A DNA stretch of 64,000 bases, taken from positions 11,004,082 through 11,068,081 of the forward strand of contig NC_067207.1 of the NCBI RefSeq assembly GCF_026262505.1, given 5' to 3'. Below the pieces are notes generated by a model. That model was not told where the DNA came from and did no database searches. It saw only the letters and a program-made list of their open reading frames with translations. The position numbers were made by a program, and so were the translations under genes. This stretch comes from Trichomonas vaginalis G3 (lineage: Eukaryota; Parabasalia; Trichomonadida; Trichomonadidae). Shown here one piece after another: positions 50,071-57,996 of the stretch (within the stretch, counting starts at the first letter, position 1; each line of letters begins with the position of its first letter).

Positions 50071-50220
50071 TTACGAAGAAGTCTTGACAAAACATTTACG
50101 AAGAAGTCATGACAAAACATTTACGAAGAAGTCTTGACAAAACATTTACGATGAAATCATGACAAAGCATGTACGAAGAAGTCTTGACAAAACATTTACG
50201 AAGAAGTCATGACACTTTTT
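49965..50220. repeat. 25 bp iteron-like array 1
   Basis: About ten units of TGACAAAACATTTACGAAGA with alternating AGTCT/AGTCA or TTCATG joins. It is preceded by a GAAAATTCATGAAAATTCAA / GGTGAAAAAACAGGTGAG block that is repeated before array 2. Confidence 0.9.
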
Positions 50221-50405
50221 CATTAGATAACTGTTATTTTTTGACGAAGTGAACATTGACACTTCGTCAAAAAAATCCCTGAAATCATATCTTACATACA
50301 AAAAAATACAAAAAAATGACACTTTTTCATTAGATAACTGTTATTTTTTGACGAAGTGAACATTGACACTTCGTCAAAAAAATCCCTGAAATCATATCTA
50401 ACATA
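50220..50405. repeat. Tandem pair of hairpin units (GACGAAGTG...CACTTCGTC)
   Basis: Two copies of a ~107 bp unit with GACGAAGTGAACATTGACAC and then AAAATCCCTGAAATCATATC. The same unit occurs at the end of the array at 48143-48235. Confidence 0.85.
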
Positions 50406-50504
50406 CAAAATAAAAAAATAAAACTAACTTTATTTTTTCTATCTTAAGGAAATTCATGAAAATTCAAGAGGTGAAAAAACAGGTGAGATCGCACCACTTC
50501 ACCT

Positions 50505-50558
50505 AAACATTATTTTTGGGTCCTTTACACTCATTACGATGAAATCATGACAAAGCAT
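50505..50558 (+). repeat. 54 bp block shared with element 1
   Basis: Matches 17287-17340 (minus strand) at 51 of 54 positions; see that entry. Here it leads directly into iteron array 2. Confidence 0.9.
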
Positions 50559-50780
50559 GTACGTTCATGTTTGACAAAACATTTACGAAGAAGTCTTGAC
50601 AAAACATTTACGTTCATGTTTGACAAAACATTTACGAAGAAGTCTTGACAAAACATTTACGAAGAAGTCTTGACAAAACATTTACGAAGAAGTCATGACA
50701 AAACATTTACGAAGAAGTCATGACAAAACATTCATGAAAATTCATGACAAAACATTCATGAAAATTCATGAAAATTCAAG
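50545..50780. repeat. 25 bp iteron-like array 2
   Basis: A second array of TGACAAAACATTTACGAAGA units, ending in shorter GACAAAACATTCATGAAAAT copies. Together with array 1 it forms a repeat-rich, gene-poor zone of over 1 kb. Confidence 0.9.
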
Positions 50781-50789
50781 AGGTTAGAT

Positions 50790-51131
50790 CTAACCTTCTA
50801 CCCTAAACTTTATTTTTTGGTCCGGGAACAACTTTCTCTCAATTGGAGCTGTAGCATACTCTTTGCGTAAGCGGTTCAGACCTTCCTCGAACTCTTGGTC
50901 TCTCTTGGATTGAGATTGGAATTGTGGGGCAGGGTTTTGCATAAACATCCAAGGGTTGGGGAAGTAAGGCATAGGCTGAGGAGGGTAGTTTGGGAAGCCT
51001 TGTGGTGGGTAGTAACCTTGAGGTGGAAATTGGTAGTAAATCGGAGGTACTTGCTGGAACTGAGGTGCAGGGGCTGGTGCTTTAGGTTCCTCTGGTTTGG
51101 GAATGGACTGGGTTGGTGGTACGTCGGACAT
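50790..51131 (-). CDS. Proline-rich element protein (113 aa)
   Basis: ATG at 51129-51131: MSDVPPTQSIPKPEEPKAPA. It is followed by a Pro/Tyr/Phe/Gln-rich stretch (YYQFPPQGYYPPQGFPNYPP) and a short charged helix with NRLRKEYATAPIERKLFPDQ. The longer upstream frame is only tandem repeat. Likely a disordered virion or linker protein; a truncated relative is at 46590-46667. Confidence 0.55.
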   Translation of the reverse strand: MSDVPPTQSIPKPEEPKAPAPAPQFQQVPPIYYQFPPQGYYPPQGFPNYPPQPMPYFPNPWMFMQNPAPQFQSQSKRDQEFEEGLNRLRKEYATAPIERKLFPDQKIKFRVEG

Positions 51132-51136
51132 TGTCT

Positions 51137-51300
51137 TGAAACAGTACAAATATTGTTCTGAAGCAGTGCAAGTCTTGTTCTGAAAAAGTACAAGTATTGT
51201 TCTGAAGCAGTGCAAGTCTTGTTCTGAAAAAGTACAAGTATTGTTCTGAAGCAGTGCAAGTATTGTTCTGAAAAAGTACAAGTATTGTTCTGAAGCAGTG
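51137..51300. repeat. Tandem repeat GTTCTGAAGCAGTGCAAGT / GTTCTGAAAAAGTACAAGT
   Basis: About seven alternating 22-23 bp units between the Pro-rich gene (minus) and the gene at 51303 (plus). Confidence 0.9.
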
Positions 51301-51302
51301 CA

Positions 51303-51668
51303 ATGGACAACATCGAGCCATTAGATGAGGCAGTTTACCTAATTTAAATTAACGAGCTTGTTAAGCAGTACTTGCGCAAGGTCATGAAGCCCAAGGTCAA
51401 GTTCACCACTATTTCTGGAAGGGCTGCCTTGACTCTCGAGATTTCGACTGGAATTCCAATTCAAATACCAGACGGGACAGCCTACGATGGCATAAAGCAA
51501 GCAAAGAAAGAAGCTCTTCTCAAGTTCTTTGCCAAGCGTCCTTGGATACTACTTCCAAACAGAGAGAGTCCAATTCCACGAATTATACAAATTCTCAGAG
51601 CACTGTTCCACTTCTCGGGTCAGCCGTTCTACATAACCTGTGAAGGCGACATCCAACCAGTTCAGTAA
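51303..51668 (+). pseudogene. Element protein with an in-frame stop (122 codons)
   Basis: MDNIEPLDEAVYLI is followed by an in-frame TAA (51345-51347). The same frame then continues INELVKQYLRKVMKPKVKFT and SGRAALTLEISTGIPIQIPD to 51668. Its first residues resemble MPEGFDEAIDLIELPEPSEV at the end of the 46571-47024 cassette. G+C is noticeably higher than in its neighbours. Function unknown. Confidence 0.5.
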
Positions 51669-51782
51669 ACCTTAACGTTTAACTTCACTTTTTTATGTTT
51701 TTTGTGAAAGTGTCAAAAATAAATTGTTTTCATGAGTTTTCTACGATGTTAGAAAAAATGTTATTTTCTAATATCTTCACAT

Positions 51783-52640
51783 TCAATACTTTTTCAGCAC
51801 TTTTCCGTAGTTATATATGAAAGACAATTCGAGATAAAAGTCATAGTACAATGGAATAATATGTTGCACACCATTTGTTGTGAACCAAACTTGAAAGTCA
51901 GAGAAACTGTTACTAGGTGGTTCGTAGAATTTAGAAGCAAAGTCATAAAAGTCCTTACCAATACATAGAAAACTATTGTTGCTTGAACTGAAACTTGCAT
52001 GACACATAACATTTTGAGGGTCAAACACGTTTCTATAAACTGTCAAATCTGCTGGTGGAAGTATAAATTTAAATGGACCATCTGGTGGTAATGGTTCGTT
52101 CTGGTTTAGTAACCGAAGAAATTGTGCCCAAGAACGTTTGTCTACTTTCCAATATAAAAACTCTGTATCTCTTGGAGGGTTAATTTCAATCTTTTGAAAT
52201 GAAACGGTGGAGTTCATCTTGTCATATTCTAGTTTCAGATAGTATGTTCCATTAGTAAAGAGTCGTATTTTTCTTGAAATTCCCAATAATATTTGTTCAT
52301 TTGAGTTTGAAAGTCATTTAGAGTTTTCTCAAGACTTTCGTCTGAACGAACTGTAAAGATTCTCATTTCGTCAAATTGTCTATTAGACCATCAGAACCTT
52401 TATACTGCCATGAAAATATACTGCGAACATAAATGCGTTAGTTCTATTTTGAAAACAAAACTCTTCTAAATGCTATTGCCTTTGCATCTGAAGGACTTTG
52501 AAGCCAACGAATTGGATAGTCAAACCTGTATGTTCGGGATGAAATTTCTTCATCTGAAATAGTCCTACCAGCATTTGTAAAGATATAGTCTAACGGTTTT
52601 GTATCTACTACTTTGTTCTTTGTTTTTCAACCTGAAGCAT
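51783..52640 (-). pseudogene. Conserved structural candidate, paralogue A, several frameshifts
   Basis: Read across frames it starts MLQVEKQRTK at 52640, then TKPLDYIFTNAG, TYRFDYPIRWLQSPSDAKAI, SLEKTLNDFQTQMNKYYWEF, and from 52286 the 167-codon frame with HASFSSSNNSFLCIGKDFYD and SDFQVWFTTNGVQHIIPLYY. It is co-linear with the + strand gene 56367-57221. At least three slips are present. Segments also match the 159-residue protein of element 1. Confidence 0.7.
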
Positions 52641-52783
52641 TTAATATATGTAAAATATATTGTTTTAAAATGGTATGCCATTTCATATTTCTCATCTAAC
52701 AAACAGTTTCCCAACTCTGCTTTTATTCTAGCAGACTCTGCTTTTATTCTAGCAGATTTTCTATCCATTCTATATGGGGGCAT
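52565..52783 (-). CDS. Small ORF upstream of paralogue A (72 codons)
   Basis: MPPYRMDRKSARIKAESARI contains a duplicated SARIKAE unit encoded by a ~24 bp direct repeat. The first 45 codons lie before the start of the 51783-52640 gene; the rest overlaps it in another frame, so the natural end is doubtful. It has a T-rich leader. Confidence 0.3.
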   Translation of the reverse strand: MPPYRMDRKSARIKAESARIKAELGNCLLDEKYEMAYHFKTIYFTYIKCFRLKNKEQSSRYKTVRLYLYKCW

Positions 52784-52813
52784 TTTTATAAAAATAAAAA
52801 AATATTTTTTTCT

Positions 52814-53038
52814 TTACTTAACATAACCGCCTGCTGCCATAAGTCTTTGACGCCAACCCATACAGCTAATGAAGGTTGACTTGGTTTAGTTTCCAAACTA
52901 AACTTTGGTTTTGGTTTATCTTCAGTTTTTGGTTTTTCTTCTTCTATCGGTTTTTCGTCACTTTTCGGTTTCTTCTGACTTTACCTCACCTGCAGGAACA
53001 GTTGTGTCGTCAACATCTTCATAAATATCATATGCCAT
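52814..53038 (-). pseudogene. Acidic/Pro-Lys linker protein, frameshifted
   Basis: MAYDIYEDVDDTTVPAGEVK is followed, after a slip near 52965, by EEKPKTEDKPKPKFSLETKP, and after another by CMGWRQRLMAAGGYVK with a stop at 52814. Low-complexity composition. The conserved-looking C-terminal peptide may be the functional part. Confidence 0.4.
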
Positions 53039-53073
53039 TTGTTTTTGTTTTCCTTTCAACTTTTTGTGTTTGT

Positions 53074-53398
53074 TTAAAGTTTAGAATATTTCGACTCTAA
53101 GTCAATGAGATGTTCTATAATGAACTGTTGGTCAGTGAAGTAAACTTTTCCATCTGTTGTCTCGAAAGCTCCTTCAGACTTCAATATTTTATTTGTGAGA
53201 GTCTGTTTCTTTTTTTGAGATACTTGCCGTTCCATTTTTATGAAAAGTGACTTTGTAGTTAGGGTTTGTATTTCCAGACCTGGCACTTTCTATTATTGAA
53301 TTTTTCTCTTCATCTGTAAGTTCTTTGACAGGTTTTGACAATGGTTCTGAACTTTTTGTTTGTGGTGTCAAATCTACCGTTTCAACTTCTTCGGTCAT
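53074..53398 (-). pseudogene. Small conserved element protein, one frameshift
   Basis: MTEEVETVDLTPQTKSSEPL to NYKVTFHKNGTASISKK, then a slip in a T/A run near 53215 to QVSQKKKQTLTNKILKSEGA and a C-terminal helix ending DLESKYSKL. Its core resembles the 125-residue protein of element 1 (28855-29232). Confidence 0.5.
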
Positions 53399-53417
53399 TT
53401 CATCTCAGTAAAAAATT

Positions 53418-53570
53418 TTAGTTTGGTTTGTTTTCAACTGGTTGTTGTTGTTTTTTAAGTCGGTCTAAAACTTCCTGAGGTATAGGAAGAACTTGACAAA
53501 CACGTTGTGTAACTGCTGGAAGCCGACAAATCCATCTTGAACCCATTTGTCTCAATGCTGTATTGTTCAT
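53418..53570 (-). CDS. Small intact ORF (50 aa)
   Basis: MNNTALRQMGSRWICRLPAV then VCQVLPIPQEVLDRLKKQQQ. In its sense the leader reads GTTTTTTACTGAGATGAA before ATG, the same leader as the gene 53074-53398. Shared leaders support expression. Function unknown. Confidence 0.5.
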   Translation of the reverse strand: MNNTALRQMGSRWICRLPAVTQRVCQVLPIPQEVLDRLKKQQQPVENKPN

Positions 53571-53589
53571 TTCATCTCAGTAAAAAACT

Positions 53590-53991
53590 TTACATTCCCC
53601 ACGTTTGAGGCGGTTGAGGTTGGTTATTGTTTACCCATTGTTGTGCATGGTTATATCCTCTGTTAAAGAATCTTTCACCTTGGTCCATATAGTGTCCTGC
53701 TTGGTTATAGTAGTCATTTGCTTTGTTATAATAGTTTCCTGCTTGTCTTCCTACATTGTCCATCCATCCTTGAACTTTTCCTCTTGTTTCAGGATTTGGA
53801 ATAAGATTTGTTGCATCTCGTGCTACATCCCAACCTTTCTGTACAGTTTGTATAATAGGTTGTGCTTTCTCTTTAAGTATACCTAATGTACTCAAAATCT
53901 TCCTTCCAACTCCAAATACACCTCTGGCTATTGTTCCCACTGCGGGCAAAAATCTGGATGCAACTCCTGCTAATGCGCCAAATAAACCCAT
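53590..53991 (-). CDS. Amphipathic/membrane-active virion-like protein (133 aa)
   Basis: MGLFGALAGVASRFLPAVGT is a hydrophobic Gly/Ala-rich head; then VFGVGRKILSTLGILKEKAQ and a Tyr/Asn/Gln-rich tail (NYYNKANDYYNQAGHYMDQG). This pattern resembles small penetration-type virion proteins (pVI-like) by analogy. It diverges from the integrase gene with 17 bp between starts. Confidence 0.55.
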   Translation of the reverse strand: MGLFGALAGVASRFLPAVGTIARGVFGVGRKILSTLGILKEKAQPIIQTVQKGWDVARDATNLIPNPETRGKVQGWMDNVGRQAGNYYNKANDYYNQAGHYMDQGERFFNRGYNHAQQWVNNNQPQPPQTWGM

Positions 53992-54008
53992 TTCTTATAG
54001 GATAAAAA
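53992..54008. promoter_or_regulatory. 17 bp bidirectional start region
   Basis: Whole interval between divergent ATGs: TTCTTATAGGATAAAAA, a TTAT...ATAA quasi-palindrome. Confidence 0.6.
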
Positions 54009-54966
54009 ATGACGAATCCAAACAAGGACCCCTATGTTTCTAAAGCGACAAAGAAAGCACTCATGATAAAAATCTTTAGTTCAACACCAAATGCTTGGTT
54101 TATGGATATCTTGGAAACATTCCGAGAGTTAGAACAGATGGACCACCATACTGGTTAATATTTGTTGGTCAAAACACAAGATACTGTGAAGCCATACCAT
54201 TACAGTCCAAAGCTATTTTAGATATCTTAGCAGCTTTGACAATATTCGTTGACAAATACCATCCAACAAAACTGACATCTGACTGTGAAAGTTCTTTCAA
54301 ATCAGATGATGTAAAAACTATCTGCGTTCAAAAAATGTAAACCAATATTTCATTGTCGACCAAAACCATTCTGCTCTTGGTGTCATTGACGGTTGTATAA
54401 AAATGTTAAGAGACTTAAACCAACCACAAGGTGGTGAAGCAAATGAAATGTCATATGACGACAAATATAGACACTTCTCCATGGCAAAGATGAGACAAGT
54501 TTTAAATATTTACAATAGCCGTAAACAAAAAGGTTTGGGAAACCACTCCCCTGAAGAAATGAAAACAACCCTGACTTAGAGAAAGACTATATATTTAATA
54601 ATTTAGTCAAAAGAGACAAACAAGAAAGAATGCCGGGCTTCAAACTTCAGAAAGGTGACAAAGTAAAAATAGAAATACCTAAACGCGACCCATATGAAAA
54701 TACTATTGACTATGACAACAATGGAAACCCGACAGGTACTCACATTCGTGTTCGTAAAAATAGAAGAAAGTATACAAGAGAATATTATGAAGTTTTAGGC
54801 AAACATGGCAAAATGTACACACTGCAAGCAGAAGATAAAACTACTATTGTCAGACCTCGTTTCAAAACTTGTCAAAGTTCAAGGTGGTATACTTTCAAAG
54901 ACAGTTCCTAACAAATATAAGACAACTCCTGACGAATATGCTAAAGAAGTTGAAAATGACGACTAA
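54009..54966 (+). pseudogene. rve integrase of element 2, multiple frameshifts
   Basis: Collected over frames: NAWFMDIL (first Asp), PTKLTSDCESSFKSDD (second), HSALGVIDGCIKMLRDL (third acidic position, Asp rather than Glu). Then MRQVLNIYNSRKQKGLGNHS, and from 54630 a basic C-terminal module (LQKGDKVKIEIPKRDPYENT, RVRKNRRKYTREYYEVLGKH). At least four slips are needed. It is shorter than the element 1 integrase at the N-terminus. The stop overlaps that of the convergent fibre gene (CTAA, 54963-54966). Confidence 0.8.
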
Positions 54967-56348
54967 GCATTTCTATACCATGCGTAAACTGTCATGTAAG
55001 GTGGCATGTAGTCTTTACTTTGTCCCGTTGTTTGCGTATATCCCGAAACGCGATGTGTATGGTTTCCTCCTCCCTCAGTGTTACTCCAGTAACAATTTAT
55101 AGCAAACTTAACGTTGTCTTTAACATCATATCCTTTACCTTTTGTCATTGCTGACCAATCCCAATATCTATGCTTATGCCAACCTGCTTGAGATGTACTT
55201 AAATCTATGTAGTGACTATGTGCAGGTAAATTTTCACCTGAAATCGTTTTACTTCCACCTGTTTCCTTTGAAGAGTTTGCACAATACAAAAACCTGTCGA
55301 CTATTTGAGTCCAAGTTCCAAAACCAAGTACTACTTCTGGTCTGGTAGAGTTCATTGACGTATAAATAGAGCCTATAGGATATAATGTTTGAAGCATTTC
55401 TGTCTTTAATGTTTGAAGCTCTGTTTTGTCTGCTTTCTTGTCTAACATTGCGGGTAGTTCATATGCTTCAAAGTTTCTGGCATGACTTTCAATGTTCCTG
55501 CAACTCTTATCTAAATTGTTAAGAGTATCTTTTACGCTTGTACTCGGATTCTCTAAAGGTGCACTTGAACCAAGGTCAAAGTTCAGTATTATGTCGTCTG
55601 CTCTAACAGTTGTAAAACTTGTATGTGTATGGTTCTTGTCTGCTTTCTTCTCTAACTCATCGTTAACATAAGTTTTATCTGCTTTAAGGTCTAAACATCC
55701 TGAAACCCATCCTGTATCAGCTTTAACTTTAAAAGTCTTCGATGTCCATTCATGGTACCATTCAGCCCTTTCTATAATTTCTTTATCTTTTTCATCCACA
55801 TATTCCTTATCTGCTTTCTTCTCTAACGCACTAGCCACACATTCCTCATCCGCTTTCTTTTCAAGGCTAACGTTTAAGTCTGTTATTTCAGATATAGAAT
55901 GTATATGAGTCTTTTTAGAATATTCGTTTTCAGCTCTTGTCACTTCACTTGACATTTTATTGTCAACATATGTTTTGTCTGCTAGTTCAGGATGAGTATG
56001 TTCTTTTGTTGCATAAGCATTGTTAGCTCTTTCTTCTTCTTTTGCTATTGCATCGTCTACATATTCTTTGTCAGCTTTGTTGTCAACATCTGCTTTCAAA
56101 AGAAGTTCATTTATAGGTTTCTCGTTTAAAGTTCCTTTTGTTGGATTTATACAGACAGTATGGTTCTTATTGTCTTGAAACAGAAACTCATCTGTCATTG
56201 GGTTTAATGTCAGTTTTAAGTTTCCTTCTTTCAATGACTCAGATATCTTAGAATAGTTTGAAAAGTTTGTTGTGTTCTTATTTAGAGCTTGCATAATGAG
56301 TTGTCGGTTGTGTTGTATTTCTCTTATGGAAGCAATATCTTTCGACAT
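54963..56348 (-). CDS. Phage-tail-fibre-like protein, element 2, intact (461 aa)
   Basis: The N-terminal ~80 residues include IREIQHNRQLIMQALNKNTT and a beta region. Next come many trimeric-fibre repeats (KADKEYVDDAIAKEEE, KADKTYVNDELEKKADK). The C-terminal baseplate/collar-like domain has LYPIGSIYTSMNSTRPEVVL, GFGTWTQIVDRFLYC, LPAHSHYIDLS and PPYMTVYAWYR. The segment around YVDEKDKEIIERAEWYHEWT to GWVSGCLDLKADK is almost the same as in the element 1 fibre. No propeller domain here. Expected to be a virion attachment fibre. Confidence 0.88.
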   Translation of the reverse strand: MSKDIASIREIQHNRQLIMQALNKNTTNFSNYSKISESLKEGNLKLTLNPMTDEFLFQDNKNHTVCINPTKGTLNEKPINELLLKADVDNKADKEYVDDAIAKEEERANNAYATKEHTHPELADKTYVDNKMSSEVTRAENEYSKKTHIHSISEITDLNVSLEKKADEECVASALEKKADKEYVDEKDKEIIERAEWYHEWTSKTFKVKADTGWVSGCLDLKADKTYVNDELEKKADKNHTHTSFTTVRADDIILNFDLGSSAPLENPSTSVKDTLNNLDKSCRNIESHARNFEAYELPAMLDKKADKTELQTLKTEMLQTLYPIGSIYTSMNSTRPEVVLGFGTWTQIVDRFLYCANSSKETGGSKTISGENLPAHSHYIDLSTSQAGWHKHRYWDWSAMTKGKGYDVKDNVKFAINCYWSNTEGGGNHTHRVSGYTQTTGQSKDYMPPYMTVYAWYRNA

Positions 56349-56366
56349 TTTTATTCTAGATAAAAT
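56349..56366. promoter_or_regulatory. 18 bp bidirectional start region
   Basis: Whole interval between divergent ATGs: TTTTATTCTAGATAAAAT, near-perfectly palindromic around CTAG. Confidence 0.7.
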
Positions 56367-57221
56367 ATGCTTTCAATAGAAAAAGAAAATTCAAGAGTTG
56401 CTACAACTAAACCATTAGATGAACTTTTTACTAATGTCGGTCAAAAGTTTGAGACAGAGACCGTAAAGCATGAAGGCTATCGTTTTGACTACCATTAAGA
56501 TGGTTAAGAGACCCATCTGTCACAAAAGCTATTGGCTTTCGTAGAATGAAGTTCATTTCAGAAGCCATACATGGTTTCCCATTTACGGTCGGTTTTGAAG
56601 TTCGATACTATAACAAAGAAAAACGTATGTATGAGAAATTTGAACAGGGAAAACTTTTACAAGTTAGTTTGCTTGTAAACTTAGAAACAACTCTTCAAGC
56701 TTTTCAAGAAAAAATAAACGATATCTATATCGAATATGCAAACCAGTATAACATTGACGAGGGAGAGTACCATCTCGATATTATTTATGACAGGAAAAAT
56801 GCAACTGTTAAAATCAATAGAATAGAAGACCTTGGAGAAAACGTTTATATTTCTACAAAATATAACAACTTGGCATGGTATAGATTTCTGAGGATGTTAA
56901 ATCAGCCTGCAGCATATCCAGTACACCCAGACTTTTATGAAGTCGAAAACCCTAATGGAACATATGAAAATGTTTTCGACCAAGATGCTATTATTGTTCA
57001 TGCTTCATTTTCTGGCGCCCAAAACTCTTTCTTATGCTTGGCAAATGACTTTTACGAAAAACCTACAAAGTTATACGAACCACCAAGTGGAAGTATTTCA
57101 GACTTTCAAGTATGGTTTACTACAGATGGAAGAAAAAGAATAATTCCATTATACCATGCGTTTTACTTAGAACTTAGTTTCATATACAACTACTATCGAA
57201 CGGTAAAATATAATTTTTTAA
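56367..57221 (+). pseudogene. Conserved structural candidate, paralogue B, frameshifted
   Basis: MLSIEKENSRVATTKPLDEL to GYRFDYH-stop. A slip near 56498 restores PLRWLRDPSVTKAIGFRRMK, and the long frame from 56546 continues to HASFSGAQNSFLCLANDFYE and SDFQVWFTTDGRKRIIPLYH, FYLELSFIYNYYRTVKYNF. A further slip in the T6 run at 57214-57219 would end it at 57221, sharing TTAA with the convergent gene; without it the frame runs on, antisense, to 57493. It is a paralogue of 51783-52640 with the opposite orientation. Confidence 0.7.
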
Positions 57222-57460
57222 TACGGTTGAGGTGTTGGATTTGGTTGCCAACTAGACTGTGGTGCAGGTTCAGGCTGTTGTATAACAGGAGCTTGCTCTT
57301 CTGGTTCAGGGTCTTTAGGTATAATACCAACAAACTGACCTACTCTTTTACCAATATTTTTGACTCCGTTCCAAATTCCTCTTCCTACGGTTTTTATTCC
57401 ATTCCATATACCTCTTCCAACATTTCGAAAGAAGTTTCCTATCTTACTGAAGAAACCCAT
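57218..57460 (-). CDS. Small amphipathic basic protein (80 aa)
   Basis: MGFFSKIGNFFRNVGRGIWN with repeated GRGIWNGIKTVGRGIWNGVK, an internally duplicated amphipathic helix, then an acidic/Pro/Gln tail. It is similar in style to the proteins at 28313, 28551 and 53590. A membrane-active virion peptide is plausible. Confidence 0.6.
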   Translation of the reverse strand: MGFFSKIGNFFRNVGRGIWNGIKTVGRGIWNGVKNIGKRVGQFVGIIPKDPEPEEQAPVIQQPEPAPQSSWQPNPTPQPY

Positions 57461-57478
57461 TTTACTATATGTAAAAAT

Positions 57479-57841
57479 CTAATGTCCACCTAGTCTCTTA
57501 CGTTTCCTGTTGAGTTCCATAGCATTCTTTAACTGGAGCTCATACATTCTGTTTCTCCTCTGGTAGAAAACATATTCTGGGTCAACTCCTGTGTTCGCGT
57601 CATCTGCATAAAGTTGTTTATATCCCACTTCAGGGTTTGTATAAAACTCTTTCCATCTCATATTTGCATACCATGGTGGCAAACCTAACGCAGCGTCATT
57701 TGACATGGCAGTTTGCATTTGTACATCTGTTGGCACTTGACCATAGTTTGCCATTGCAGTTTGTATTCTAACTTCATTTGGAATATTCTCTGGGTTTGGT
57801 TGTCCAGGTTGCTGTGCATTCGCTAAGTTCTGTGCGTCCAT
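57479..57841 (-). CDS. Element protein with basic C-terminus (120 aa)
   Basis: MDAQNLANAQQPGQPNPENI followed by a duplicated VRIQTAMANYGQVPTDVQMQ segment, a Trp/Tyr-rich middle, and the basic end NRKRKRLGGH, which looks like a nuclear localisation or DNA-contact peptide. Function unknown. Confidence 0.6.
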   Translation of the reverse strand: MDAQNLANAQQPGQPNPENIPNEVRIQTAMANYGQVPTDVQMQTAMSNDAALGLPPWYANMRWKEFYTNPEVGYKQLYADDANTGVDPEYVFYQRRNRMYELQLKNAMELNRKRKRLGGH

Positions 57842-57864
57842 TTAATATTAGATAAAAATATCTC

Positions 57865-57996
57865 TTACGAGTACATATACTGAACATTTGCAGGCATTGG
57901 TTCATCTTCATATTCTCTGTACTTTTCTGCCACGTCAAAGAAATAAATGACACAATGGAAAAAACCTAAAACAAGTAGTCCTATTTCAAACCACAT
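57865..57996 (-). CDS. Single-span membrane miniprotein (43 aa)
   Basis: MWFEIGLLVLGFFHCVIYFF is a membrane segment, followed by a charged tail DVAEKYREYEDEPMPANVQY. The start overlaps the end of the methyltransferase gene by 16 bases on the same strand. Confidence 0.55.
   Translation of the reverse strand: MWFEIGLLVLGFFHCVIYFFDVAEKYREYEDEPMPANVQYMYS

Noticed and set aside
49965-50780. CRISPR-like direct repeats
   Set aside because: The 25 bp units are contiguous tandem iterons without unique spacers, in a eukaryotic element, and no cas-like gene is nearby.
43497-57221. Introns as an explanation for the interrupted frames
   Set aside because: The breaks are one-base slips with immediate continuation of the protein; I saw no trichomonad-type intron (GTATGT start with an ACTAACACACAG-type end) at them.
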